Origin: Harmonia axyridis
Lineage: Eukaryota > Arthropoda > Insecta > Coleoptera > Coccinellidae
Length of the DNA: 64,000 nt
NCBI RefSeq assembly: GCF_914767665.1
Contig: NC_059502.1
Location: 2,480,001-2,544,000, forward strand
Direction: 5' to 3'
The position numbers were made by a program, and so were the translations under genes. The notes under the pieces are model-generated. The model was not told the origin of the DNA. It did not search any database and saw nothing but the letters and a program-made list of their open reading frames with translations. Positions 11,877 through 22,636 of the stretch are shown piece by piece (position 1 is the stretch's first letter; every line of letters starts with the position of its first letter).

Positions 11877-12190
11877 GATACAGGGTTTTCCAATAAGAGG
11901 TTTTATGTTAAATTGCCCTCTTTCTGGGCAGCTGTCACATTTGAAGCTGTCTTGTTTTGACATTTGACAAGTTAAAACTACGCCATTACTAAAAATGGAT
12001 CAATACACGCATCAACAACCTACTGAAATTGTTGAAATTCAATACAAAAACGATGGAAATTTTGCAGTGATAATTCGGAAATTTGAAGCATTTTTGGATT
12101 GTCGTGAAGCACCTTCTCGTTCGACAATAGTGAAACTAATGGAAAAATTCAAGCTGACTTTTTTGTTTAGAGTCTCTTTCAATCCGGTAA
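11877..12190 (+). mobile_element. 5' fragment of a mariner-superfamily element
   Basis: Starts with TACAGGGTTTTCCAATAAGA, which also occurs in related form, inverted, at about 40186-40300. A start codon at 11995 opens a frame reading MDQYTHQQPTEIVEIQYKN and EAPSRSTIVKLMEKF, the usual N-terminal helix-turn-helix of a basal mariner/IS630-type transposase common in arthropods. The similarity stops near residue 55, where a short GATTA repeat follows. No catalytic region or right end is present. Confidence 0.7.
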
Positions 12191-12211
12191 AGATTAGATT
12201 AGATTAGATTT
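12191..12211. repeat. (GATTA) short tandem repeat
   Basis: About four copies of GATTA end in a short T/A run at the point where the preceding transposase fragment loses homology. The repeat may mark the breakpoint of the truncation. Confidence 0.7.
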
Positions 12212-12454
12212 AATTAAGGAGGTTTCGTATCACTGTGACCTTGTGGTCAATTGTGCCCCCCATCAGAGCTAATCTCTCCATAACGTGAAACTTTTACAAT
12301 TGTACACTCAAGGATTCTAAGATCTCAACTGAACGTCTGTAGCGAAATTCATCATAGCCCTCAGCTCTTCGATCTTAAGATTCCAATCTTCAGGTACAGT
12401 CGTCCGATTTTATCGTATGAGGTCATCTCAACTCATTAGGTTTATCCTTATAAA

Positions 12455-12850
12455 ATAGTATATTGTACAACAACTGGGGAAAGTCCAACTTTTCTCGCGA
12501 GTATGGAAGTTTGTGGCACGAGCCTGAAAGACGAGTGCTGCAAACACACAAGCGAGAAAAGGACTTTCTCCACATGTTGCACACTATACTTTTCCTACAA
12601 CTGCACAAATTTCAATAATTCAAGTAATGGACTTGATTCAAATCAAAATGGCCTTCATTGAAAGTATGTGCTAATTTATTGCGTTTCCATAGAAACGACT
12701 CAAACTCCCAATTTCATTGGTCTAACAAGTGAGGTGTGGGCAAAGTGCCGTGAGAAATAATATTTCCCACAGTATGGGCAATACATAGTTTTGAAATTGA
12801 GTAAGCTATGAAAAATACGCCACTTTTCATAGCAGTTGTAGGAAAAGTTT
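12455..12850. repeat. Hairpin-forming MITE-like element (H-type architecture)
   Basis: The first ~140 bp fold back: TAGTATATTGTACAACAACT pairs with the segment ending GTTGCACACTATAC. The loop holds CACGAGCC and GAGTGCTG, a combination also found at 59227 and 59679. A second inverted pair, CTTTTCCTACAACTGC (about 12589) and GCAGTTGTAGGAAAAG (about 12832), encloses the remaining spacer. No protein-coding capacity. Confidence 0.7.
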
Positions 12851-13404
12851 AATGGTGAAATGACCAGTACATCTTTCAGTAAAAAGCTTGCCAATTGCCC
12901 CCCACATCAGCCGTCCCTGCCCCGATCCTGAAATATCCCCGGCATATTCCGCTCATCTACGCGCTGCGCGCAAGAATATCGCTGATGGAATATAACACAC
13001 AATGTTGAAATGAAAAATTCACAAGTCCCATAGAATTATGGCGTTGCGAATTTATGACCTGCTGATCGATTTGGCCTCTCGCTGTTAGAGCAGATGTTGC
13101 CCACGGAGGACGTTCGGATATTGCCCAGACAGAAAATCCATCGATCAGAAGGAGAAACACGGATCTCTCTTTATTAAGGCAAACGCTCGCAGATTGAATG
13201 TTGGTTTTGATCGGCGTATTCATCAATTTTCATCGGATGCGAAGGTTTCAGCGTGTGCGTGAAAGTCGACTTTGTGTTTTTGTCGAGCTGGGTGCCAAGG
13301 GGTTATTGGTTTCTGGGATTGATGCCTCGGTGAGCTGGCTGAATGAATTAAGTGAATGGAGGCCTCTATTTGAATCTATAGGCAAGGGATGATAATTTTG
13401 GCCA
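12851..13404. other. GC-richer apparently unique DNA
   Basis: No transposon ends. Small frames of 89 aa (minus, 12957-13226) and 64 aa (plus, 13198-13392) have no known domain. Composition is clearly richer in G+C than the repeats on either side, as for the other unique islands in the window. Confidence 0.4.
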
Positions 13405-15065
13405 GGCTGAATAATTTCAAATTTTGAAATTTTGTCACCCTTTCCTATCGCCTTCCTTCAATATTTCTGAATTCGAGTAAATCAGATCCGGACTAGGAAA
13501 ATTTCAGACTTTTCCTATTTTCGTGAATATTGAATCACCCTGTACGTGAACATTATGATTTTTTTCCCATTTTCGGAACCACAAAGAATCAATTCATTAT
13601 AAAAATTCTAAATCTCGGCTTGGCACGGTCATACAGGGTGATCAATAAACATTCCCTTATGAGTGAAATTTTTTTAGTTCAATAACTCTTCAAGAAATCC
13701 ACCGAATAATTTCAATTTTTGAAGTTTTGTCGCCCTTTACTATCGCCTTCCTTCAATATTTCTGAAATCGAATAAATCAGATCCGGACTAACAAAATTTT
13801 AGACTTTTTCTATTTTCTTGAATATTGGATCATTCTGTACGTCAATATCATAATTTTTTTCGTTTTCCAATATCCAATATCTGTCTATCTTTTGTTGGTA
13901 TGTTTCGGTATCACTCTGGTTGAGATATTCTGCATAAGTGTCGAAAGATATTCAGTATATACTACAGAATAGAGGATTATCTAGCATTTTCTCACATAAA
14001 TTCAAATATATACTGAAATTAATCATGTAGAGGTTTGAGTTATTCATCCAGTTAACTAAATACCTATACTTGTATTGAATTATTAAAATTATCCCAGAGT
14101 ACTCTGAATTACTAAGTATCATTAAACGTTTCGAAATCAATAACCGAATAATTTCAATTTTTGAAGTTTTGTCGCCCTTTACTATCGCCTTCCTTCAATA
14201 TTTCTGAAATCGAATAAATCAGATCCGGACTAACAAAATTTTAGACTTTTTCTATTTTCTTGAATATTGGATCATTCTGTACGTCAATATCATAATTTTT
14301 TTCGTTTTCGTAACCACAACGAATTAATTCATAATCAACATCTAAATAATTTGAGGAAAATTTAGAGACATTCGTGAAGGGTGAAACAACTTCAATTTTC
14401 GAAATAATTCTACCGATAAATTCAAGATATCTTGAACTATGAAATTTCTTTCATGAAGAAATGTTTATTGATCATCCTGAATAATGGCGCCAAGCAGAGA
14501 TTTAAAATTTTTATTATGAATTAATTCTTTGTGATTACGAAAACGAAAAAAAATCATGATATTGACGTACAGAGTGATCCAATATTCAAGAAAATAGAAA
14601 AAGTCTAAAATTTTGTTAGTCCGGATCTGATTTATTCGATTTCAGAAATATTGAAGGAAGGCGATAGTAAAGGGCGACAAAACTTCAAAAATTTAAATTA
14701 TTCGGTGGATTTCTTGAAGAGTTATTGAACTAAAAAAATTTCACTCATAAGGGAATGTTTATTGATCACCCTGTATGACCGTGCCAAGCTGAGATTTAGA
14801 ATTTTTACAATGAATTGATTCTTTGCGGTTCCGAAAACGGAAAAAAATCATAATGTTCACGTACAGGGTGATCCAATATTCACGAAAATAGGAAAAGTCT
14901 GAAATTTTCCTAGTACGGATCTGATTTACTCGAATTCAGAAATATTGAAGGAAGGCGATAGGAAAGGGTGACAGAAACTCAAAATTTGAAATTATTCGGT
15001 CGATCAGTTAAAGAGTTATTCAAGAGTGAAATTTCACTCATAAGATTAACATCACCCTGTATATC
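13405..15065. repeat. Large interrupted palindrome (~580-bp arms)
   Basis: The left arm (13405-13700 continued at 14143-14420) and the right arm (about 14420-15010) are near-inverted copies. For example TATCGCCTTCCTTCAATATT on the left pairs with AATATTGAAGGAAGGCGATA on the right. Each arm is itself built of two related ~160-bp subrepeats. The outer right end is CACCCTGTATAT, and internal copies of CACCCTGTA/TACAGGGTG occur. The left arm is interrupted by 442 bp consisting of a perfect 167-bp direct repeat plus 275 bp of other sequence. Confidence 0.85.
13701..14309. repeat. Perfect 167-bp direct repeat flanking a 275-bp insert
   Basis: 13701-13867 and 14143-14309 are identical by eye, both running from ACCGAATAATTTC to TTTTTTCGTTTTC. 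The 275 bp between them (13868-14142) has no counterpart in the other palindrome arm. Perfect identity implies a recent duplication or gene conversion. Confidence 0.85.
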
Positions 15066-15789
15066 CCAAACGAAGGCACCCAGGCGATTGACACCTCTTG
15101 ATACGGGTCCTCCTTGATGACTTTGATTCATGGTATTCGTTTGTCGCATTCCTCCCGGGACACTCTGTATACAAAATATTGTTTACTAGTTATTTTCACG
15201 TTCATCATCACGTTTTCCAGGATATTATGAAAATCGGTAGATGCCCTAGAATCCATGCCATTGTCGCAGCCCATATACCGGATATTTCCTACCATTCCCA
15301 TACACATTGTGACAAAATGAATCGCTGTCCGGTTATTGTATTTTATGACCGACTAGATTGATGTTCTCCTTTCAGATGGACGTGCGCGCAGTTCCATTTA
15401 TCACAATTTTTCTTCCATGTATGAAAGAAGTATAATTGATAACAGAACTGGGAAAACTGAACGGGAACTCGCGTGTTGGACAGTGATGTCGTTTTGATCG
15501 CTTTGGTTTTATCTGAAAAGAGTGCAGGGCCAGGACAGGGGCTGAGTTCGGTGAATTTCCACTGTCATTGCTGAGGTGGTGTTAGCAAAAATAAAAAAAG
15601 ATATATAAAATGATTTCTCTTGGTGACCGTCAAGGAAATCACAAAATTCGACATCATTATTGTATTCATTTCAACAACCTTTTTTTTTGCTCTCGCGTCC
15701 ATTACCTACCTCTATTTCTTTTTGTGGCTTGAACGAAACAGTCATTTCCGTCATAAAAAGTTAAATTTTCGCTCTAATGAAGCAATATA
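15066..15789. other. Unannotated DNA
   Basis: No gene, repeat or RNA recognised. An 87-aa plus frame at 15098-15361 has no known motif. The stretch ends at the TA (15788-15789) used by the next Tc1 insertion. Confidence 0.4.
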
Positions 15790-16717
15790 CACTGCGCAAA
15801 AAAATTAACGCACATTATGGAAATCTCAAATTTATTCTACAACTGAAGGTGTTCTCAATGATAATTATTTTCATCAGAATTATGCATGCATATGTTATCC
15901 ACTTTCAACGTTTTTCTTCAATACAGATGTTTTTTCCCAGCAGGAATAAAAAAAGATGAGATTATCAGATTTTGAATGTATTGGCTCCATTCTGAAATCA
16001 GTTGTTCTCGATCAATTCTAGTGATCAATAGTTTTTCTTTCGTTTGATTTTCCACACTCGATCGCTATGCAACTCGAAACACGCAATTTGACCCAAGAGG
16101 AATGTGCCCAAGCGGTAGTTTTGCGAGAAGAAGGGTGGACATACACAAGAATTGCAGAAAGGTTTGGAGTTTACCATACAAGTGTGTCCAGAATGTTGCA
16201 GCGATTCAGGGAGACAGGTGTGAATGTCCAAAGACCAGGACAGGATAGACCAAGGGGGACAACTGCCATTCAAGAACGTTACTTGAGAGTTCCTTCGATG
16301 AGACAACGGTTTGAAACCGCTCGCCTCCTTCAAAATCAGCTTGAGCAAACTCATGGGGTGCAAATTAGCACTCAGACAATAAGAAATCGCCTCAGAGAAT
16401 ATGATTTAAGGCCTCGTGTCGCGGCAAGAGGCCCAGCTGTTATCCCAGCCCATCGAAGGGCGCGTTTGAATTTTGCGAGAGAGCATATCCATTGGGAAGA
16501 GGCTGATTGGGAAAGAGTTCTCTTCACAGATTAGTCTAGATTCTGCCTCTACCATTGTGATCGACGTTCCCTTGTATACAGACGTCCACATGAAAGATAA
16601 TTTCAGTGCACTTTTTCCCAATCAGCCTCTTCCCAATGGATATGCTCTCTCGCAAAATCCAAACGCGCCCTTCGACGGGCTGGGGTAAGAGCTGTGCGTT
16701 AATTCTTTTGCGCAGTG
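15790..16717 (+). mobile_element. Tc1-like copy T2, internally deleted, both ends present
   Basis: Both inverted ends survive: CACTGCGCAAAAAAATTAAC at 15790 and its complement ending TTTTGCGCAGTG at 16717, with TA on each side (15788-15789, 16718-16719). Only 928 bp remain. The transposase is cut after its middle, and the right part of the element is replaced by an inverted copy of internal coding sequence (16611-16694 is the complement of 16433-16516). It could still be mobilised by a transposase supplied elsewhere. Confidence 0.92.
16067..16534 (+). pseudogene. Tc1-like transposase N-terminal half
   Basis: The 155-aa frame starts MQLETRNLTQEECAQAVVL. It includes a first helix-turn-helix (WTYTRIAERFGVYHTSVSR, residues ~26-45), a second DNA-binding region up to RLREYDLRPRVA, and ends LFTD. 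The next codon is TAG where copies T1 and T3 have GAG, so a single nonsense change follows the first catalytic Asp. This is the best-preserved DNA-binding domain of the family in the window. The rest of the DDE domain is deleted in any case. The ATG is shared with copy T3, supporting it as the true start. Confidence 0.9.
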
Positions 16718-18066
16718 TAATTCATATAAAATAGGTACTCAAACGTGTTGAACATATAACAAGACTAAATATGTCAGTGCTTGATCAGACAGTTTGAACT
16801 CAATTCAAGGAACTCTGGCTCCGCCGATAATTTTCATTAAAAATAACCAACTTTTATAGATCCAATTGTGATGGCTGTTGAACTCATCGTGAGGCAAATA
16901 GATCAATCTCAGCCATGAACGCTAGGATTGTTTCCTAGCCAATCTTCCTAGTATAAACCAAATCTCTCAAGCTAGAGACCTCCATATATTAACATGAAGA
17001 GTTTACTTGTGAAGGAGATGAGATGGTCCAAAGAATTAATTGATGGCCAACAAAATACTCAGTGATCCAAGCTAAGAACCCATTACTCGTTCCTTCAACT
17101 GCGTAGATTTCGAGTCGATATAAATTCAAATGAAGTATCTCATCCAATTTCATGCCTTCTATATCAGAGGCATCAAATATTCTTCTTTCAAAAAGCCAGG
17201 GGGAGCTTTCGGGGATTCAGACGACGAAAAAAAGGGACGGGGACTAAACGAAAAGCAGAATAAGAAAAGCAATTAACAATATAACGGAGCTATAAACCCG
17301 GTCGGATAGCACAAAATTGTTTTTATTAGATGATTCCCTGGGTAAGGACTAATTTCATCATGGAATGCAGCTTAAAGAAGGGAATAAAGTTCTGGAATAA
17401 ATGAGGTATTTTACCGGGTATAAGTTGACAACCGCGGAATTATTCTATCTGGCATTCTTTCGGGCGTGAGGCAAGCTCTTTCACAGGGAGGATTCTTTGT
17501 TGCTGGTCTGATTAATTATTCCCACACTGAATTATCGCTAGGTCCTTGGATCAGGGTAACCAAGAATAATACAAAATGGGTTCGAACAATTTTTCGTTTT
17601 TTATTGGGAAAGAAGCTGCTTCTTCATAATATCGCATTTTTCATAAAAATGTAAAAATAAGATGAAATAAATCCAGGAATTATAGGTTTTTCACAACATT
17701 CGTAATTATTGAGAAAAAGTCTGGAGAGAATATTAAACCTGCACGGAATATTGGGAGATACATCATACAAAAATGTTATGAGATTATGTTATCTATTATT
17801 TTATTGAGAAGTCCTTATCAATTTTTTGTTTCTTCGTTATTTTAGTTCACGAAATTTCACCATTTCACGTATCGCAAATTATGAAATTTGGATATAGTTT
17901 TATCTTCGAGGGGAGTTTCTTTGCAACGTTACATTATGCTCTACTGTGCCTGCCATTAAAGCTGCTTATTGTATTAGTCGTAGTCTACAGCTGGCCCTTC
18001 AGTTCCAGAGTTCTAATAAACTCCAATATCTGGGATGGCTTCAAGAAGGTTACTTCCTCACTTCTA
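16718..18066. other. Unannotated AT-rich DNA
   Basis: No recognisable genes or element ends. Short frames (62 aa at 17466, 69 aa at 17881) are without known motifs. A purine-rich, slightly GC-richer patch sits at about 17190-17270. Confidence 0.45.
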
Positions 18067-18994
18067 AAGGGTGTTTTTTTAGAGCTATAGAACTTTCAAT
18101 TGCAATAGAACAACGATGGACTATTCGATTGACATGAATTTTATTTATCCGCAAGATAATCTTGTGGCATTACATTTTAAATATGATTTCTGGAATATGA
18201 CCGCCACTACTGGCTCGGATGTAGTGCAATCTGGACGTCCAATTTTCGATTACTTTTTCCAACATTTGTGGCCGTATATCGGCAATAACACGGCGAATGT
18301 TGTCTTCCATATGGTCAAGGGTTTGTGGCTTATCCGCATAGACCAATGACTTTACATAGCCCCACAGAAAGTAGTCTAGCGGTGTTAAATTACAAGGTCT
18401 TGGAGGCCAATTCACAGGTCCAAAATGTGGAATTAGGCGGTCACCAAACGTGTCTTTCAATAAATCGATTGTGGCACTAGTTGTGTGACATGTTGCGCCT
18501 TCTTGTTGGAACCACAGCTCCTGGACATCATGCTTGATCAATTCAGGAATGAAAAAGTTAGTAATCATGGCTCTATACCGATCATCATTGACTGTAACGT
18601 TCTAGCCATCATCATTTCTGAAGAAGTACGGACCAATGATTCCACCAGCCCATAAAGCGCATCAAACAGTCAGTTGTTCTGGATGTAACTGTGTTTCGAC
18701 ATACACTTGAGGATTAGATTCACTCCAAATGCGGCAGTTTTGTTTGTTGACGTAGCCATTCAACCAGAAGTGCGCTTCATCGCTAAGGGACGTAGTGCTC
18801 GATACGTATTCCACACAGAACCATTATTTTCGAAATGAAATTGCACTATTTGCAAGCGTTGTTGAGGCGTGAGTCTATTTATGATGAATTGCCAAACCAA
18901 ACTGAGAATAAATCACTTGACAGCTGTTAAATCAGTTGCTATCTCCAACAGTAATGCCAACTTAAAGTTATATACCTCGAAAAAAAACACCCTA
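18067..18994 (-). mobile_element. M element copy 2 (internally deleted DD41D)
   Basis: Left end AAGGGTGTTTTTTTAGAGC after TA (18065-18066); right end CACCCTA before TA (18995-18996). The minus strand keeps a 132-aa frame (18568-18170) running from MITNFFIPELIKHDVQELW to PEIIFKM, including WFQQEGATCHTT, where the catalytic Asp is replaced by Glu, and CNLTPLDYFLWGY. Its internal-deletion junction differs from the commonest form: the bases around 18786 have a further ~12-bp loss. Non-functional. Confidence 0.9.
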
Positions 18995-20199
18995 TACAAT
19001 CTACAACTGTCGCTACTCTAAAGAAAGTAATGAAGAACTCTTAAGAAAGCTATCATTTGAAAAAAAATGAACCTTCATGTTCAATTTTCTTTTCAAATAT
19101 CTCTCAAATATGTTCGAGTTTCCTTCGAAATCTGGTGCATTATGTACTACTTAATTCCCAAAAGGTGAAGAAAGAGCCTATAATTTCATTCTGATGTTCC
19201 GATGCACCCTCAAAGAGAAAGGTTTTACATTGATATAGTTTGAATCCAGACAATGTTTACTACCCGGTGGTCAGAGTTGAAGAACAAAGGATCAGAAAAA
19301 TATGTACAATATCCTGAATAAGGCTTGCTTCACCTACATGAAATTTAAATGCTAATAGCTGCTGGTTCAAGGTTGATATTCTATCTATTCTAGAGTGTTT
19401 TTATCTCCTTCCGATGTATAATATTTTGGAGGTCATTCATCTCCCCTGCCAAGGAGTCAAAATCCCGCCGGACAGTCCCCGAATATGGGCCAACCACTCG
19501 ATCAAGATTAGCGGCAACAGCCTGTACACCGATTCAATTCGGATGGCCGAAAAAAGATTTACCGATGTCCATTCCCCAACCATTATAATCCCTCTAACCG
19601 AGATGAATTATTGGACAAAGGACCAGAAGCTGCTACGCCGGCCAGTTTATAACTTCTGTTCACTCCTGACAAGCGAATCCTGTTTGTTTAGGAAAATTAC
19701 GTTCGGTTAATTAATCACGAAGTTTTGAATAATTTCGAGCATCCGAAAACTGATGAATGAATGGAACTAACTTCGCGTTGATTGGATTCTGCACTGTTAA
19801 GTTACGAGGCCATAATTTACTTACTTGTTTTACAGGGATTTGTATCGCGTCGTTTCTGGATTTGTAAAGAGAGAGGGAGAATGGGAATTTCAGGAAAGAC
19901 TCGAGTTTTTCAGTTTTCATCCTTTTTTTTTTCTGATTCCGCTTGATTCCTTTTAATTTATTTTATTTCAGTTAGTTAGGTCTCTACAAAGGGCAGCAAA
20001 ATAGCATCATTGCCAATGTTTTCGAAGTGCAAGTCTTGGGATCTAAAACGACTTTCCGAGTGTAACTTTCAAAAATTTTAAGTTCTCGAGAACCTTTCAA
20101 GAACTTTAAGTTCCCGAGAACAGGTTTCCGAGGACACGAGAAGAACTAATAGTTTGGAGACCTGTTCATATAGAAATGCCCATATCTATCACAGTTATT
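18995..20199. other. Unannotated DNA with a GC-richer island
   Basis: No repeats or genes recognised. At about 19440-19720 the sequence is GC-richer and contains a 98-aa frame (19414-19710) without a known domain. Near 20080-20120 there are short repeats of AAGTTCTCGAGAAC type, two near-palindromic strings containing CTCGAG or CCCGAG. Confidence 0.45.
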
Positions 20200-20221
20200 G
20201 TGTTTTCTTAGAAAATACAAA

Positions 20222-20641
20222 GGAAATCTGCTGCTGAGGCTCATCGAATGCTCTCAAATACCTATAACGAGGTCGCTATTAGTAGAAAAACGTGCCTAGA
20301 GTAGTTCCAACGTTTCAAGAACGGCGATAAACAAGACATGATAAAGTAATTTTACAGCATGACAATGCTCGATACAATGTGGCGAAAGTGGTCAAGACAT
20401 ACTTGGAAACGTTGGAATGGGAAGTCCTACCTCACCCGTTGTATTCTCCAGACGTTCATTCCTCAGACAACACGGCCTGGCTGACCAGAACTTCCGGTCT
20501 TATGAAGATATAAAAAATTGGATCAATTCGTGGATCGCTTCAAAAGATGACCAGTTTTTTCAACGCGGGATTCGTACGCTGCCCGAAAGATGGGAGAAAG
20601 TAGTGGCCAGCGATTGGCAATACTTTGAATCACAAATGTAA
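20222..20641 (+). pseudogene. Mariner transposase pseudogene
   Basis: Separate pieces in different frames give the helix-turn-helix (AAEAHRML...RFKNGD), the second catalytic Asp (HDNA) and the C terminus. The first catalytic Asp region is deleted between about 20333 and 20345. A frameshift follows SPDV. The normal stop (TCATAA in the mariner at 33716) has changed to TCACAA here. The family, mauritiana/cecropia-like by its DQFF...LPERWEKVVASD C terminus, is judged from general knowledge only. Confidence 0.8.
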
Positions 20642-21156
20642 CGGGTGTTTTTTTTCGAGGTTTATAAAATTAAGTTGGCATTACTGTTCAAAATGGCGAC
20701 TGATTTAACAGTTGTCAAATCATTTATTCTCAGTTTGGTTTGGCAATTCATCATGAATAGACTCATGCCTGAACAACGCTTGCAAATAGTGAAATTTTAT
20801 TTCGAAAATAATGGTTCTGTGCGGAATACGTATCGCGCACTACGTCCATTTTATTTTGTTTATCGATGAAGCGCACTTCTGGTTGAATGGCTACGTCAAC
20901 AAACAAAACTACCGCATTTGGAGTGAAGCTAATACTCAAGTGTATGTCGAAACACCGTTGGAAAAAGTCATCGAAATTTGGACGTCCACATTGGACTACA
21001 TCCGAGCCAGCCGTGGCGGTCATATGCCATAAATCATATTTAAAATGTAATGCCACAAGATTATCTTGCGGATAAATAAAATTCATGTCAATCGAATAAT
21101 CCATCGTTGTTTTATTGCAATTCAAAGTTCTATAGCTCTACAAAAAAAACACCCTT
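20641..21156 (+). mobile_element. M element copy 3, shortest copy, nested in mariner N1
   Basis: Starts ACGGGTGTTTTTTTTCGAGG after TA (20639-20640) and ends CACCCTT before TA (21157-21158). It carries the common deletion junction and a further deletion joining VYVETPL directly to EKVIEIWTS, leaving only 516 bp. The N-terminal MNRLMPEQRLQIVKFYFENN and terminal GGHMP remain. The mariner at 33716 lacks this insertion and reads GTATAACC at the same place, which confirms the element ends and the TA duplication. Confidence 0.92.
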
Positions 21157-21225
21157 TATAACCATTTTTCTACAATGAAGCCTCGAATTTCGGAAAAACA
21201 CGGCGGAAGCAAAGTTGTGTTCGCC

Positions 21226-21749
21226 TATGTAATAAAATAAGCCTATTCAGGTCCCGCCAAAACCCTTACCGTCTCTTTAGCACCGCCAACTCCTCGGTAA
21301 CCGCAAGAAACCGGTCCAGACCCTCACAGAATTCACGGCTACGTGAGCAACGAAGGGCATTGTTGGGCTGGCGGTCCACTAAATGATTACCGCGCCCGGG
21401 CGTTCCCCTTAGAAAAACCACCCAGCGAAATCTAAATTACCCTGCCCCGGAAACGGCTCTATCTATTTATTACCTCGACTGGGGGTGGGTAAAAACCGGG
21501 ACAAAAAGGTGACTAGCTGGTCCCGACGACGTGCTCTCTCTCAAGTTGGCAGAACTGGACCGAGGCCGTAAGTATGGAAATTCGGAGTTGAGATATGTTG
21601 AAGCGGAATGGGCGGTAGTTGTGGTCGATTGTTGGGCGGTATTGTTGGAGGACCGATTGGATTTCTTTGGAGTACAATGCTGTTCTCGGTCGGAGTAATG
21701 TTGAATAATTTTTGAAGTTAGGTTTTCAGGTTTCAAGCTACGTTTTCAA
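21226..21749. other. GC-rich apparently unique island
   Basis: One of the most GC-rich non-repeat segments (about 21240-21480). No domain is recognisable in the 88-aa minus frame at 21470-21736. It may be host regulatory DNA. Confidence 0.4.
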
Positions 21750-22636
21750 TGGACTAGTGTTCAATTTTTTTGTTAAGGATTAATTCTAAAAATTTAAGTA
21801 AAATGAAACAAAAATGTGGAAGAATCATTGAAATATCTCTAGAAATGAAAAAGTTATGGGACTTTGAAGTTGCGCTTGGAAGAATAATTTCATAGTACGT
21901 GTAAGTGGCGTGACGTCACACACTAGACGACTGGTATTCGCAGAGTGCTTACGAATTCATTGGTGTACAATCACTTGTGCCGTTCGTGTCGTGTTTTGTT
22001 CGTTACACGATGGCTGAAATAACTTACTATATACATACATATAAATTACTTTTTTCTCTTTTTACTTTTTACTCCTCACATAAATATGTTTTGCCATTGA
22101 TAGACTTCAACAACCAGTACTCAACTACAAACTGTGTATGAAACGTTTTTTAAATAAATCATCGTTATAAGTTGAACCATGATGAAGCAAACTCAAAAGT
22201 AGATACTTACTTGAAAAGTTTAACTCCTTTTATTTCAGCACTGACATAAGATGGATTTGAAGAGAAAAACTCCATCACTGCGAATATATTTCTTTTTTAG
22301 GCAACTTGTCACTTTGCCCTTTCACGAAGCCTTCTTCCATTATGGTGACATAAAAACAAAACTCGAGTTAAAACTACACTGTACAACTACATACGGTGCG
22401 AGACCCTTGGCGCGGCTAAGTATTTAAACGTAATTTATGGTGTAGCGATCACAGGCAAGTGCCGTTACGTCACAGACCAAAGACGTTCCGCGCTAAAATA
22501 CGTAAATTTAAATAATCTATTTCTCAGTCATTTATTGATGGATTTTCAGAATTTTTTCACTGATTTATCAGTTTTGCTCTATATTTTAATTCTATCGTGT
22601 CAAATATAGTATTATCGACATCACTAAACTAGTCCA
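21750..22636. mobile_element. ACTAGTCC-ended MITE, copy G1
   Basis: About 887 bp bounded by TGGACTAGT and ACTAGTCCA inverted ends. No coding capacity. It is close to full-length identical with the copy at 25501. Near both ends are TGACGTCA or TACGTCA strings (GGCGTGACGTCACACAC at about 21907 and CCGTTACGTCACAGACC near 22462) in inverted arrangement. Possibly a non-autonomous DNA transposon of unknown superfamily. Confidence 0.85.

Larger units (their letters stand above)
20200..21225 (+). mobile_element. Mariner relic N1, interrupted by M copy 3
   Basis: Begins inside a mariner transposase (SAAEAHRMLSNTY, then CLE*FQRFKNGD), lacks the middle, and resumes with LQHDNARYNVAKVVKTYLE, YSPDV and the C-terminal WINSWIASKDDQFFQRG...WEKVVASDWQYFES. 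After the M insertion (20641-21156) the 3' UTR and right inverted end continue, ending CAAAGTTGTGTTCGCC before TA at 21226-21227. This end matches those of the mariners at 33716 and 58546. The left end was not found. Confidence 0.85.

Noticed and set aside
15098..15361. 87-aa frame next to the palindrome
   Set aside because: No motif, no repeat homology and no supporting context.
20080..20120. AAGTTCTCGAGAAC-type palindromes as a regulatory operator (heat-shock-like or nuclear receptor site)
   Set aside because: Only two imperfect occurrences and no neighbouring gene to regulate.
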